Assembly (NCBI RefSeq): GCF_030867145.1
Contig: NC_134415.1
Span: 71,081,300 to 71,145,299 of the forward strand
Direction of reading: 5' to 3'
Length of the DNA stretch: 64,000 bases
Origin: Opisthocomus hoazin
Taxonomy: Eukaryota; Chordata; Aves; Opisthocomiformes; Opisthocomidae
The notes under the pieces are model-generated. The model was not told where the DNA came from, did no database searches, and saw only the letters and a list, made by a program, of their open reading frames with translations. The position numbers were made by a program, and so were the translations under genes. Of the stretch, positions 24,510 through 38,127 are shown one piece after another. Each line of letters starts with the position of its first letter. The first letter of the stretch is position 1.

Positions 24510-26872
24510 GTAAGTGCAGCTCTGAAAAGATCGGCCACACCAAGACCAAAGCTGCGGTAGGCGTGACAACAGACAGAGGTTTAGGTGGACAGCACTGCTT
24601 TAAACTGTGACTAGAAATCAGGATCTAGGTGCTCTCAGAAATCTACTCATCTGATACTCACAGTCCCATAGCTGCCTATGTTACTCACAGTAATGTGAAG
24701 ATGCAGACGAACTTTGTAAAAGCTCAATGTGGAAGAGTTTCACAGCCAGCTCTTTGTCAGCATTTTCTCACCTGTCTATTAGGCAGGGAAAACTGATGGA
24801 CAGACTCTTGTTATCTTCCCTTGTGCTTGCCACCTTGTGAAAGAAGGCTCTGCTCTCCCTGAGGAAAAGAAGCACAGCTGTGTATTTCTTTTACATTGGA
24901 TGCTATATCTGTTGAACTCTGCCAGAAATTTACCTTCTTCTTATGGTCCCTTATTAAGTGTACAAGAGTAATATCTATGTGAAATCAGCTGAGAACTACA
25001 TCCAAAAAACAACTATCCCAAAGAATATTTATGTGATTTTATCCAGCTAACAGTAAAATGCTTCTGCATGAGCAGAATCTGTTTATGTAACTTTGTAATA
25101 TGGACAGCTGTATATTGCTTGCAGGCAACCTCCCCACTGATATGGCTGGTATGCAGACTTTAAGGCACTGAAGAAACCTGCTTTAAAATAACTGAAAGTA
25201 TACTTCTCATTGTCAAATTTAGAATAATCTTGAAAGTCTAACCTTAGAAAATCATTTTTAAACTGGCATGAAATATATATGCTTTAGACTTGTATGGTGG
25301 ATTTTTTGAAATTTAACATAAATGTGCAATGAGTCATTTTCATAATGAAGGTTGCAACGCAGCATCACTCCCAGTCTCAGATTCAGTGGATTTCTGTCTC
25401 TGTGGCTGTCAGTGAAACTCTATTTCCTTCTGTAGGCAAGTAGTTTTCAGTGTCTTATCTAGCTCCTTAAGACAGGCTTCCCTGCTAGATAAACCACTGC
25501 AATTTGAAACCACAGAAAGGCAAACTGCAAACCTCTTTGCCCAGAATGACTATAAACATACAAGCAAACGCTCTCAAGAAAGGACAGAGCCTTTGTGTTA
25601 ATGACGATGCATGCCAGTAGCCATCTTCTTTTCTGCTAATAGAATATTCTAGACTGAAAGGATTGAGATAAGCAGGACTCACAGTGCTGTTCAAGCAGAT
25701 ATTTGATTTGACCAGTTAATGAAATGTGCTTCAGAAAACATACCCAGTCTGATCTGAGTAAGGAGAGTCAAAAACCAGATCATTTTTCTGACCATACGAG
25801 ACCATCTCCCACCTCTCAACAATACCCCAGACTACTCACTTGTTATAATTAAGGTTATGTGGGGTATTATTGGTGGCAAAACTCTGTCAAGTAAACAGGG
25901 CCTATTTAGCAATCAGCTGGACAAAACAATAGCAAACAGATCACGAAAGCAATAATCCTGTGCTGGCAGAGACGGACACTGGGTGATCTAATTGACCTTC
26001 TGCATTTGAACCTTCTCATCTATCACTGGCTACAGGCTGCAGAAGAATAAAAAACGTGTGAGATGAAAACAGGTTTAGCAACAGAAAAAGAAAACACAAA
26101 TGCAAATACAGAACGCAGTGTGATTGCTCAAGATACAAATTATAACCAGACCCAGGGACAGATTAAGAAATGATGAGTATACTCAGAGTGCCAGACTCCA
26201 AATAGTAGGTTACTGTAATGCCTCCTTTTTAACCCCATTCAGTCACTTAGCCAGCAGCAAACTTCCCTCACAGGACTTGGATCTCCTCATGTGCGGGACG
26301 TAGGTAGAAATACACATTGAAAGCCCCAGTTTTACTTCTAGGTCTATGGCACATTAGAGACAACAACCTATACTTCATTCTACAACTGGAAGAGTCACAG
26401 AAAGTAACTCATCTCATCTGAGGCAGCTGAAGGCTGGATAAAACCTTTCTCTGTGGAACACGGTATAATTGTCACGTCACCTCTGAATACAGTTCCATAA
26501 ACTCTTATTTCCCAGAGTTTATACTAGACACTATGCCAATGGTAGTGCTGTAATTAGCTGAAAAAAATGCCTTGGATTTCTACTATAATCAGCCTGAAAA
26601 TGTTTGGCTTGTAGGACAAGTTAATCTGCATTGCTTCCATTTCTGCTGATTTGTATCAGCTTGTGCACATCCTGCAGCCAGCCCCATTAGGCTAGCCATG
26701 GCCTAAGCACAACAGCGTGCTACGTGCCTCCAAACACTTGGTCACTCCTTCAAGGTGTAACCACAGAAGAATTCTCTGTGCTCTTCCCCAGGCTCAGGCC
26801 CATCGCCCCAGAAGACAAAATATAGGCAAAGAAACTGTTCTCCTGCTCTAGAACAGCTCTCTTTCCTTCCTG
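24510..26872. other. Intergenic stretch, no gene recognised
   Basis: AT-rich unique sequence with only short open frames; no repeat or RNA gene is seen. Confidence 0.55.
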
Positions 26873-26931
26873 AAGGTTGGACTTCATGATCTTAGACGTC
26901 CTTTCCAACCTTAGTGATGATTCTGTGATTC
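26873..26931 (+). mobile_element. CR1 3'-end fragment
   Basis: A short remnant of the CR1 tail: AAGGTTGGACTTCATGATC, then GTCCTTTCCAACCTTAGTG and a single ATTCTGTGATTCC. Only about 60 bases, consistent with an extreme 5'-truncated insertion. Confidence 0.85.
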
Positions 26932-29900
26932 CTTTGGGAAACACTGGATTTGCTTCCCAATTCCTGATAAAGAAGCAACTCTAATGCACCCCACTCAAAC
27001 GCAGAGATTTTATAAAAGAGAAAAAAGAAGGAAAACTGCTTGTGAGGGGCCACAGCTCCGCTCTCTCTCATCTCTGCTACTCAGCTTGAGGTCCACAGAA
27101 CACTGGGATTTCTACAGCATCAGGAGGTGGCTGTTAAAATGACTACACCTTGCTTCAAACATACCCGCAGTTTCCAAGGGGGTTTGCTGGGAAGCATCAC
27201 TGCCTGCTGGAGAAAACAGTGGGAACCAGTCACCCAGCCACCAGGTTTTATGGGTTGGCAGGACCTACTGGCAGGCATAAAGACATTTTTATTATCAACA
27301 CTTCTAATCAAATTGTTTGATTACAAGATTAAGACAGGATTTTGCAAAGTGCAATCACTCAATTAGCTCAATTGCTAAAAAGTTTCTTACGAATTACTGA
27401 CCCTTTTATCCAACAAATGGTGGGATACAGAAAGGTTCATATACTTTTCTAAGGCTACATCGTTCTTCGATTAAGAAAGGTTGAGAAATACCGCCCTTAT
27501 TCAAAACATTGAAAGATGTTACAAATCCCCCTGCTCTCTGCCATATGACTTTCAAAGCTAGCTTAAGAAGGGGAAAAGTATAACCTTAAAACAGACAGAA
27601 CAACCTCTCCCAAAATCTTAGCTGCAACAGAAATGGAGCTGGAAGTATATAAGTGATCCTTTATTTTTCAGTTTTCCAATTTCTTCTCTTGAAAGTAGAT
27701 TTAATCATAAGTTTAGGTTCACTCTATTCCTCAGACCTTTTAGCAAAAGCAATTTCTGTCCTCTGTCTCTAACAAAAGGTCCCCAATCTCAGCATTACTC
27801 TAACAGCTCTAACAAACAGTTACGGGTCTCCACTGAACAATTTCTTTGCAAATCAGATTGACACAGAACAATTTCCTTGGCCAAGAAAACCAAGAATTCA
27901 GCCAAAAAAAGGACAAAAAAACACCCCCTTCCCCTCAATTTTCAGGCAAAGACACAACTGTAATAATATTTGAGTATATTTTATCATCGAAATAAACTAC
28001 TTCACTCTTAAACAACTTACACATTTTAGCCAACCATCCATCTAAACTGCTGGTCTGTCCAAACAATTAGTCATATTTTAAACCAATGATAACAGGCAAG
28101 ATCATGGTTTCCACAATAAATACAGTGATCATTTTTTGCAGAAGCCATACTTTCTATCTGTTTCTCCAATATATATGTTATTGTATGCATATCGATGTAG
28201 TTAATACTCAGATGACAACCAACAGAGAACAGAAAAGAAGCCGAAGCTGGCGTAGATCCTACCTCATCCTGAGTTTCTGCTTCTGGGACAGGAGTCAGGA
28301 AAATGAAAAGTCTCAGTAAACTTCATTCTGTCACAAGCAATGAGTAGAAAAGAGGAAGGTGAACCCACAAAGTAACCAGAACAAGATGAGACCCTGGGAT
28401 TTCAAATTCTCCTCCAGTTCACACAAACAGAGCCTATTTCCTCTCAGTTTAAATCCCTACCCCACCTTATTGCTCTGCTGCACATTACAAGCAGAGGTCC
28501 CAACCATTTGCCTGACTGAATTACCACAATACGTTCCCAGAAGAACTGCAATCACCAGGAGAACGCGGGTCATCAGTGGCCATCCTATGAGATTGGCTGC
28601 TCTACCACCTGCAGATGGGTGGGTGATTCTACTGGCGTGAAGGCCAGTTGGCTACATTTGGAGCCAAGCACGTGGCACATTTAGCCCTTCCAAGACCTGC
28701 ACCCCAGGGGACAATGTCCTGCTTCAACAGAAAAGGTATCGACAGCAGAAAATAAAGCAAATCAGCACATCGATTCTGGCTTCCCACCATGGTGGGGAGG
28801 AGGGGAGAACGAGTGTCCCTTGGCCTGTGACACCCGGTCACAGATGCCATTCCCCTCTAACCACCCCTCTAGGCAGGTGCTAAGAGGGGACCCATCACCC
28901 CTTCCAAGCTGCTGGTGTGTCACCTCAACGCCAGCTGCAACAGGACCCCCTTTCTCACAAGGACCAGCTGAACCAAAGATTTGGGACCTTCAGAACAGAA
29001 ACCCAGACTTTGCTGGGTTTTTTTTGGGCTGGGTTGTTTTCGGTTTCTTTCAGGCAGAAGTTTGTGTAACAGGAGCACCTGAACTAACTGAAATCTAAGT
29101 AACGATGTGGGGAAGGGAAAGGGGGAGGAATGGGGAAAGGAGTGGAAAAGCTTGGTCATCAGTAATTCCTTACCTATAATAATTTCTAAAGCTGGCTAAG
29201 CACATAAACATGTGCAGAACTGCATACACTGAAGCCTTCCTCTGGATCACCTCCAAGACATTAATTAGAGCTTTCAGAATTAAAACATATATGTATACAA
29301 TTATAATTATTAGGATTATAGATTTCGTGAGATCCCGTCATTTCCAGCTCAGTGCAAGAACAATAATTTTGGAGGGGTCAGTTGCCCTTTCTTATCCAAA
29401 GGACTTGCGCCAATGTAAAATTAAAAGTGGGAGGAGAATTAAAGCATGTCGCTGGAAACTGGACAATTTAAGTCTCTGGAGATATACATCTGGTTTTATA
29501 GTTCATTCTTTGATATTTTTCTTTAAAAGCCTGAAGAAGTACAAGCAACTGAATACCAATTAAACCGTTATAGCGTCTGCAGGTCTTTATTTTTCCATTA
29601 CAGGTTCAATAAGCTAAATGAGGCATTTTAGTTACTTCTACAGAGTCCAGATTTTCAAAAAAAAAAACCCAACCTACACACACTCATATGCTTTTGAATG
29701 CTGAAAACCCTGGTTTATAAAATCACATATTGAGATCAGTTTTGAGGAGACTCAGAAGCAACAGTACAGCCATGTATCTGACAGGACAGGCAGCAGACAG
29801 GGAGCATTTTGGAGAAAGACACCCCTTCTGTCCCACTCCGAACAGCCGTATTTCTGACTGTGAGTCAAATTGAAGTACATGCAGCCACTGTAGCTACAAA

Positions 29901-32900
29901 GTCATGCTACAGGTATGGCAGGGACTACTGCAAAGTTATAGCACTTGTGCTTTGAGTTATAAATAAAGCAACCTGTGGGACTGGCTGCTTAATGTTTGTG
30001 ATACTACAGATATTCTTTACCCTCTTTTTCAGAACTTAGGTATTAACACAACAGATTAGTTGCACACTTTAAAAACTGCCCTATCCAACTTTCCAGACAC
30101 TCCAAATCTACAAAGCAAAAGGGACCTGGTACCAAAATACAGTCTTTGGTACCAAGCTTACAGACTAGCAAAACCTTAAGCCAAAAAGTGGTTAGATTTC
30201 CTGCTCTCTGCCCAGACTATAAAGAGGATGTAATATTTCATGGTAAAAGATTGCCACGGAAGATATTTGCCTGGACTTTTTTTAATAAAGTCTGTTTGGC
30301 AGCTATAAGGGAATGGACCATTAGGTATTTTTCCATCTCTAGCGTCTATTATTCTTATTTCATCGAAGAATACCAGTCCAGTATCCATCTGTAGCAGTGA
30401 AGCTAGAAAGGTATAGTTAAGCACAGACATAAAAGCATCGGCTGCTGGAACAGCCAACATGATCAGTTGTCCATATCTGGTAGCCAGTAATCTGATAGAC
30501 TAGCCTCTTACCTTTAAGACTGAAAATATCCATCATCATAGAGTGGGAATTCATTTCTAGAAGACAATCAGAAAATTTTGAAAATAATCTTCTAGGCATG
30601 TGCTGGAGGTATGTCACCACCCTGTCCTCTCTCTTTGCATTGATGTGTTGCATCCTGTGAAGAAGGCTAAGACAGACTCTCTGAAATGTTGTGATGATTT
30701 TCTCTTCACCTTGTCACAGCTCTGCTGAGTGATGGAGGAGGATCTGAATGGTCTATTCTCTCTGGAGTGAGAGAATAGTGTCAACACCGCTCTAGATTTC
30801 AGATCTGGCAAAACGTGCCTGAAGGTGACATGGAAGAACAGTAAGTTTTAAATGACATCTCCATTCTCATATGACTCCTGTGAAGGTCTTCCATTAATAA
30901 GATAAAGCTTTCTTAAAAATTGTTATTCTTGCGTCTCTCATAGTGAGTATCTCAGCACAACATTGAGTTAAATAAAGCAGGCACTTATTTTAGATGTGGA
31001 GTGACAAGCACCAATTACTTATCAGTTTTAATGAAATTCTGTGAGTACATTTTAGTCCCAGCACCATCAGTGCTCACAGACTAGCAACGCTCCATAGACA
31101 AATTAGTCTTTCTTGACATACACAATCACAAACATTCATTTCTTTCTTTGAAAAACCTAACACAGTTGGGTCTTATGTGGAAAAGAACTTTCAGACAAGC
31201 TTTGAAGATTACTACTACAATAAAGGATTAATTCTCTTAGTTTCCTAGGTCTTGATCTGTTTGCTGTAGTTCAGTATAAAATAAAAGAGTACCTTCCTTA
31301 CAAATGACAAGTCAGAGTGAATGAAACCAATTGTGCAGGTTACAACCTTTGAAGTTTTACTTGAAAATACTAACTGTCCAGAAAAATTAACAATCATTGG
31401 CAAATCTGCTTGCATTGTTGTTCATGGTACCAAGCAGTTTACATAACCTGTATTTTGTTCAAGAGAACATGCAATATATTGTGGACAATTATTTTATAGT
31501 TCACCATGAATTTCCCCACTAATTCAAAAACCAGTCTTTCTTTCATGTATTTTCAGTACATTCCTATGGATTATTGATTCTTTCCAGTTACAAAGAAAAT
31601 GAATGCACATGGTGACCACAAGCATTAAAATATTAAACACTGCAACAGAACCTTACAAAATGACTAGCTTCACAGCTAGATCCAGATTTAGATTTACAGA
31701 TCCAGAATGATTTGCTTCTGCAATCTCCCAGCACAGAAAAAAATCCCAGTGGATACACTGCATTGTGAACTGAATGGGGTCAACCCTAGAAGAAAAGATG
31801 GCAGAGTCATTTGAGAGCTAGCCTGAGACTTAGAAATTCTTCATTTTCCTGCTCCACCATGGGTGTCGTGTGGCCTTGAGCAAATCACGTTTGTAAAATG
31901 GGAATAATATCTATTTCAGAAGGATCACGTAAGGACAAATGCATTCAAGAATGCAAGACACTCCAGTGTTACGATCATATGGTTTACATAAATGCGTAAA
32001 ATAATTATGCCAGCTCTGTGGCTGGAAGCTTTGCAGGCAAAGGAGTCCTAGGTTCCCATATATTTGTAGAAAGAATGGCCACAGCACTAGATAAAAGGAA
32101 TCTTCACCCTGAATTCTGGAAGACAGATGTTTCATGTGGGAAGATGTCCTCAGCCCCAGAGATGAACGCCTACTTGCATTTCACATACAGAAAACCCCTT
32201 CAGGCTTCAGGCAGGATATAAAATCTGGGGCACCCATTGCAGTCACAACTGCTGCTTGGTCACTCTTGTACCGCTCCATCATCTCAGCATGTAGGATACA
32301 AATACCCCCATGCGTACACACACAGCATCTCATTCCAAACACCTCCCAAAACTCCTCTGCGTGCTGTTGTTTGCTGGGTAACTGACTTCACCTGCCACAC
32401 AACACTGCTGCTCCCCTGTACTATTCAGGGCGGGATTAACTACTCAATGATTTCACACATCAAGTCTGATTTACGTTCTGCTACTCAGACCTTACCAACA
32501 CAGACAAGGACTGTCTTGCCAAACCGCAGCACATCCTCACACCAACTAGCCAGGCATGCTCCCTGAAACACCCGGGTCAAAAAGTTCCAGCATCCAAATT
32601 AAAGGAACCCCAGGCCACCCCTCAGCTGACAGACTGAGAGGAAAGAACTGGTTTCGCAGTAAAAACCAGTAGCCACTGATTTGCAGATCCAAACAGGACA
32701 AAGACCAAATCAGAAAGACATTATGCTCCAAAATGGCCAGTTCCACAGGGCTGGAAACTATAATGAGCCAAATCAGCTTGGAGAGAGAATTTTTGAAAGG
32801 AGAACGGCAGTAACAATTAGGAAGTATTCAAAAAGAGAGCACTGAACACCTAAAGATCCACAATCACACCCACAAAAAGGGAAGTCTTTGCTGCTGTGAC

Positions 32901-35900
32901 ACACACTGTGGCTGTTCTTTTCCACATCTGAAAAGCCTCCAGAACCTGAAGAGAAGCTGCAAGTGCTCCTGGGCTGCAAATCTCTTCATGCCCCTCCGAG
33001 GTGCTAAATCTCATGGGCCAAAAGCCCAGTTGTGGCTCCGCTACTGATCCTCATGGTTCCTCTGGGTTAACTTTGGCACACCCTGTCCCTGAATTGCAAC
33101 AAGAAAAGAAAGCTTTCAGCAGCCACAACACAGCTCTTTGTTTAAAAGAAAAATACAGTAAAGCGTAAGTTGCAAGCCAGTAAATAACCCCCAAAGGCAA
33201 TCCTTCTCACTTCAGTTTATCTTTCCTTTCCTCAAAGACGTGGTCAATCCGTGTTTAGAAAGCCAGATAATGATTTTTCTTCTGCAACCGTACACAGTTT
33301 TACGTTTCACAAAGTCCACTGTGACACAAAAAGAGCATTAGCTGCTCTCCTTCTGCCAGGAGGTTCTTGGGCGATTCGGCAAGGAGCTGCAGTCAGCCTG
33401 GGGTCAGGAAGCAATGTGACAGAGACCACGGTTTCATGGCCACAGCAAGCTGATCCAACAGCTCACCTCCGGTGGAAGAAAATTCACTGCCCTGAAGTAA
33501 CCTTTTTCAGCAAAAACAGTTTTCTGCTGGCTGAGTAAGTTGAACTGGCACAAAAAGGGCTCCGGTAAGAACCAGTCAATGCAGGAGTGGGCAACCGCTG
33601 ATCACACCGTGAGAAAAGCCAGGAGCAGGGAACAGGGAAAAGGCACAAACCCCCTCTCCTTTCAGCAGTGTGACACTGCCACGTTAGCTTCCCTGACTGT
33701 GGAACCGCCAGCTGAGGACTTGCTGCCGAGCAATAACTCATCTGCAGATCCTTCCATGAAATGTAATCCGGTACTCCCAAGCAGGATTCATATCCCACCC
33801 GTCAGCTCCCCAAAGCATCGTACATATGAATTAACAATCTAGTCAAAGGGGAAGTAAAATTAGCTGTAGAAATATTTAGATAACTCACGAAAGAAGGAGA
33901 AGTAGGCAGCAAGTCACAGAAATCATAAGCCAGAAAACTGATCAGGCGTCCAAAAGGACAAAGGGAAATACATTCTGCGACTGCCAAAAACCACTAAGAA
34001 AGGAGAGGTTTTGATGTTTGGGTGTTTGCTCTCCTGCATGTTTGTTGAATTCTTGTTTTTTGCTCTATATCAAAAACAAATTGGTTCATTTTTTGATGGA
34101 CTAAGTAGATGAAAATGAAGACGCAGAACTATTTCCTAAATATTCTTATCCAGCATTACAGAAGCAGCAGCTGACATGGATGTATGAAATGAAGGTGAAT
34201 TAACCAGCCTCACTGTAAACAAAGGATTTCAGTTAAAAAAATAAACATTACAAACTAGAGTAATTCTTAAACAAGCAAGTCTGATTTGTGCACACTCAGG
34301 AGCTCTAGAAGAGCAGACTGACAAGTGCTTTGGTCTTCTTCCTCTCCATTGCCTAGAAGGAGGCTAACGTGACTGCTTTAGATATCGATGTTGACGTGAA
34401 AGATTAGGTGCGTCGAAGTTCAGTCTAAACATTGATTTCCAGCGTGTTGCAGAAACTGAAGATGACCAGAACAAAGCTGAAGTTGTGCCATTCTGGTAGA
34501 AGACAAAGTACTGGCTTGCCAACTTGATCAGTGGTACCAATCTTGGTATGAGACCCAGTTAATAGAAAATTAAAGGAGATTAAAACAATACCAGTCAAAA
34601 TGGGTATCTGGAAAGCAGGCTTTCTCAAACTAGTAGCAATGCCTGAAAGCCATCTATTTGAAATTCTGAAAAATCAGAGTATTGTACCGCTTAAACAACC
34701 CAATTTTTGGAAGTGTCATTCCCAAAATATGCCTGATTTCCATAAAACAAGACAGAATGAAGTATCATGGGAAACAATGAACTATTTCATTCCGTTCATT
34801 CGCAGTGAATTAAATGTGCAGTTCTTGTTAATCAGGTATATATTTCTAAAGTACAAATCATTCTTAGTGAGATGAAAAGTCAGAGGAAGGATTAAAAAAT
34901 CCTCCATCCTTTGTTGTCCTTGTAGAGTTGAATGAATTTAAAACTTCTATCATATTAAACTAAAATTGTATAAAATTAATCATTTACTAGGTCACTTTGT
35001 TAAAAGTTTTAGCTTTTTCATGGAGTTAATTTCAATCCATTCTCACTGTAAGGATCACATAGCCCTTACTGTTCACAAAGAACTTCCTCTATTGTTTTTA
35101 CCTAAATTCTCTTCTCCAAATGGCATGTATTATTACCAACGAATACAACAGGAATTGCTCACACAAAAATGAATGCTCATTGTGGCTTATGTTATCGTCT
35201 TTTAGATTCTGACATGCAAGCCTAAGAGTTATGAGTTGATGGAAAAGCAAAGCAACCCATTAAAATATTTTTTTATTATTTCAAAAGCGGGATTCAAGAT
35301 CTGATGATTGTTGATAATTAGAAGATGATTAAACAACATATCTTTAACATGAAGCATGTCCAAATTCATGCCTTGTTTTTGCACTGATACCACAAGCAGG
35401 TGGATTGTGGCAATTGTTTTCAAGGGCACAATGTGAAGGCAATAGCCTTATAGAGAACTTGTAAGAAGAATACATTATCTTGAATACCTCTTCCTGCTCA
35501 TAACAGGATGAGTGGAAAAAAATCCACTTGCTGTTACAGAACTCAAAATGCATTTGCAAAGGTGGCAGTCAGGGAAGAAGCACTTCTTGTCGACAAACTG
35601 TGCACATCTGGTATGGAAATACGCAAGACGATGGCTGAAAATATGCCCCAGCGCCGCCTCTTCTGACTGAAAGACGAGCTGGACTTCAGCTGAGACATTG
35701 CACTTTCCTCTTCCTGGAGACTCCGTTCACCCCTCGCTTGAGGCATCGTGAGGCGGAAAGAAGAGCTCAGTTACTGTGCGATTCCTCTGTTTCTTCCGAG
35801 CAGCCCGGAGGCAAGTCGGGGGAAACCTGTCCAGCATCTGCTCGCGCCTGCTGAACATCCCATGGAGAAAACCAGCAGCTAATGGTGACAAGGAGCATGC

Positions 35901-36179
35901 CCATTGAAAACAAAGCCCTCATCCCGGTGGAAGTGAGTGGAAGGGGTAGGTCTCCCGCAGGAGATCAGGAGGGCTGCCTGACTTTCAGTGCCAGCAGGCA
36001 CAGCCTGGAGGCAGGAGATGCTGCTGCCTACGCCATCTCCCACGACACTCCAGCAGCGGCTGCCTCCTTCACAACCCTCAGATCCACCAGTCATTGCAAG
36101 CGTTCCCTCTGGTAAAGCTCCTGTTGCTGCTGTTCTCAATGATTAACAGAATACGCCACAAATACAGCTGGCAGCATTC
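26932..36179. other. Intergenic stretch, no gene recognised
   Basis: About 9 kb with only short open frames on either strand (for example 30146-30394 plus, 30176-30460 minus), none with a product I recognise. No transposon was seen. CG density rises towards the CpG island from about 35.7 kb. Confidence 0.55.
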
Positions 36180-37015
36180 CTTCTCCAGGCAGGAGGTGCT
36201 CCTGGACTGTCGGCGAGTCGCTCGGCGCACCCGCAGCAAGGAGCTCCAGCCATCCCTGCCAGCAAGTGCTGGCACCTGAGCTGACGCGCTCACAGGTAGC
36301 TTTCGGGTGCCCCGGTGAGCTGCAGCCTCAGCCCCGGAGCGGGCACCCTCTGGCATGGCCCCGGGAGAAGCTGCCAGTGCCCAGGGCACGGCCTGCCTTC
36401 GGGGCACTGCCGTTCCTCTGTCACAGCGTGGCCGTGAAGAGAGGAACACACCGAGCAAGCTCTCAGCAAGCTCTCAAGCTTCCAGAAGACTCTCCCGGTG
36501 AGAGGGAGCAGGGGAAGGAACACGGGCCACTTGCCAGAGATCAAACTGTCCAACTTAAAGAAATTAATTTAATTGTTGGTGGCGGTAAGAAAGCTTGCAG
36601 CTGCTGGCTCCAGGCAGCCCGGACAGTACGAAAGCACGGCCCCGACGCTGCTAGAATAAAGCAAGCGAGGTGAGCGCCCAGCAGCTGGGGCTTGGGATGC
36701 TCAGAGGCTTCGCACCCCCAAGACGGCAGGGCTGCGTGCCCACCTCTGCCGCTCTGGGCAGTTACTTCCCCGCGCGGCAACTCTCGCTGAAATGCTCGCC
36801 GGCTGCCAACACGTCGAGTGGCTGGCATGAGGCGGCGCTTGGAAACCCCACCAGCCGGCAGTCAGAACCTCTGCCTGCCGAAGCCAGAGGTCCGTCCCGC
36901 GGCGGGCAGTCCCAGCAGGCGACTGGGGCTGGTGGGAGCCGCCGGCTGCCTGCTCCATGCCCTGCACGCAGACCCCCGCTGCCCAGCCCACGGAGGGAAA
37001 AGGCATGGGGAGTGC
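36180..37015. promoter_or_regulatory. Orphan CpG island
   Basis: About 0.8 kb of GC-rich sequence with dense CG dinucleotides (for example around 36205-36235, 36765-36845 and 36890-36950), standing out from its AT-rich surroundings. No known promoter lies here: TRMT11 runs the other way and its 3' end is 9 kb to the right. A good donor-like site (GCGAG then GTGAGC, near 36669) sits inside and an acceptor-like site lies at 37086. It is a candidate promoter of an unannotated or noncoding transcript. The many overlapping open frames in it are expected in GC-rich DNA. Confidence 0.5.
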
Positions 37016-37051
37016 TAACTACTCTGTCATTACTAAATTATGTTTGCTTAT

Positions 37052-37079
37052 TTTTTTCTTTTTTTTTTTTTTTTTTTTG
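37052..37079. repeat. Poly-T tract before a splice-acceptor-like site
   Basis: A near-continuous T run followed by GCCTCAG, which makes a very strong acceptor-like sequence on the plus strand. It may instead be the reversed A-tail of an old retrocopy, though I see no such copy next to it. Confidence 0.75.
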
Positions 37080-37504
37080 CCTCAGAAGATAAGAACAGTT
37101 GGAGAAGTACATGCTGTGGGGCCTCTGCAAATCGACTGCCAGGATTTGCTGTTTGAGGCTTTCATCCATCCAGTTTTAATCCAAATTAGTAGGAGCTTCA
37201 GAAAGGGATTCTGGCAAAGTCACAGCTGGAAAGATTTTCATCATTTATTCTGCCAAGCATATAAAAATACAATTAAAAGAAAAGAGAAAGGGGGGTCGGG
37301 TATAACAGTTCATGGCACAAACATGTTTTGGTTTGCTTTTAGAGTAAAAACAAAACCCAAAAGAAAATCTATATTTAATTAAGAAACAGTCCATATCTTT
37401 GTCTTCTCTGACGTCTTTGCACAAGGCTACAAACACTATTCTATGATTATTACAAAATTAATTTCTGACTGAGGTAGCAGTTTTCTTTGGTGCGTAAGGA
37501 GGCA

Positions 37505-37790
37505 ATGGGGCTGGGGGCAGGAGGGGCGGTCCCGCTTCCCTGGCCCCAGCGGCACGGGCCCTGCGCGCTTTCTTGGCAGGTCATTCCCCACAGCAAACAG
37601 CAGCAGTTTGTCGAGTTCAGCCTGCAGCTGGTCAGGTCGCTGTGGGGAGCACCAGAACGGGCGGGCAGCAGGCGGTAAGCGGGCCCTGGCGCGTGTTCGC
37701 CCAGTACGCACAGCGTGTTCCCGGCTGCCTGCACCAGCCGCTGCGTCGTTACCGGCCTAGAGCAGAGGCATCGCGCTTCTGAGGCTGCTC
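37505..37790. promoter_or_regulatory. CpG-rich patch
   Basis: GC-rich sequence with frequent CG dinucleotides, separated from the larger island at 36.2-37.0 kb by about 0.5 kb of AT-rich DNA and a poly-T run. It overlaps the exon-like piece 37594-37674 and is coding-looking on both strands. It may be an orphan promoter/enhancer island or a GC-rich coding remnant. Confidence 0.45.
37594..37674 (+). other. Exon-like segment with both splice sites, unknown product
   Basis: An acceptor (CATTCCCCACAG) and donor (GTAAGC) bracket 81 bases that are open as C + 26 codons + 2 bases, reading KQQQFVEFSLQLVRSLWG and APERAG. The antisense frame is also open and protein-like (DQLQAELDKLLLFAVGNDLP), so the coding strand is uncertain. 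The plus-strand phase fits a join from the segment at 24413-24509. Not recognised. Confidence 0.22.
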
Positions 37791-38127
37791 TCCACCAACT
37801 GCTGTCGAAGAAGCACCCACAGGTGCACACGCACATCTGCGACAGCTCCTGTTGAGAGCCATGGAGACTAAAACACCACATTTTGCAAACGCCACCTTTG
37901 ACAAATATTTACTGATGAATTGAACCAGCCCCTTTTCTCATGTAATTTCATCACCTTTTTCCAGGGAGCATTGGGTAAAGGAGTGAGGTTGAAGCAAAGG
38001 CATACCAGCACTCCCCGCCACAAACACATTTCGAAGAGAGAGTAGAAACTTCCCAAAACTTTCCTAAACTATGAGGGGTTTGTTTATCAGCGAGACAAAA
38101 GGTTCTTTCCAAGACAGGAGCGTGTGT

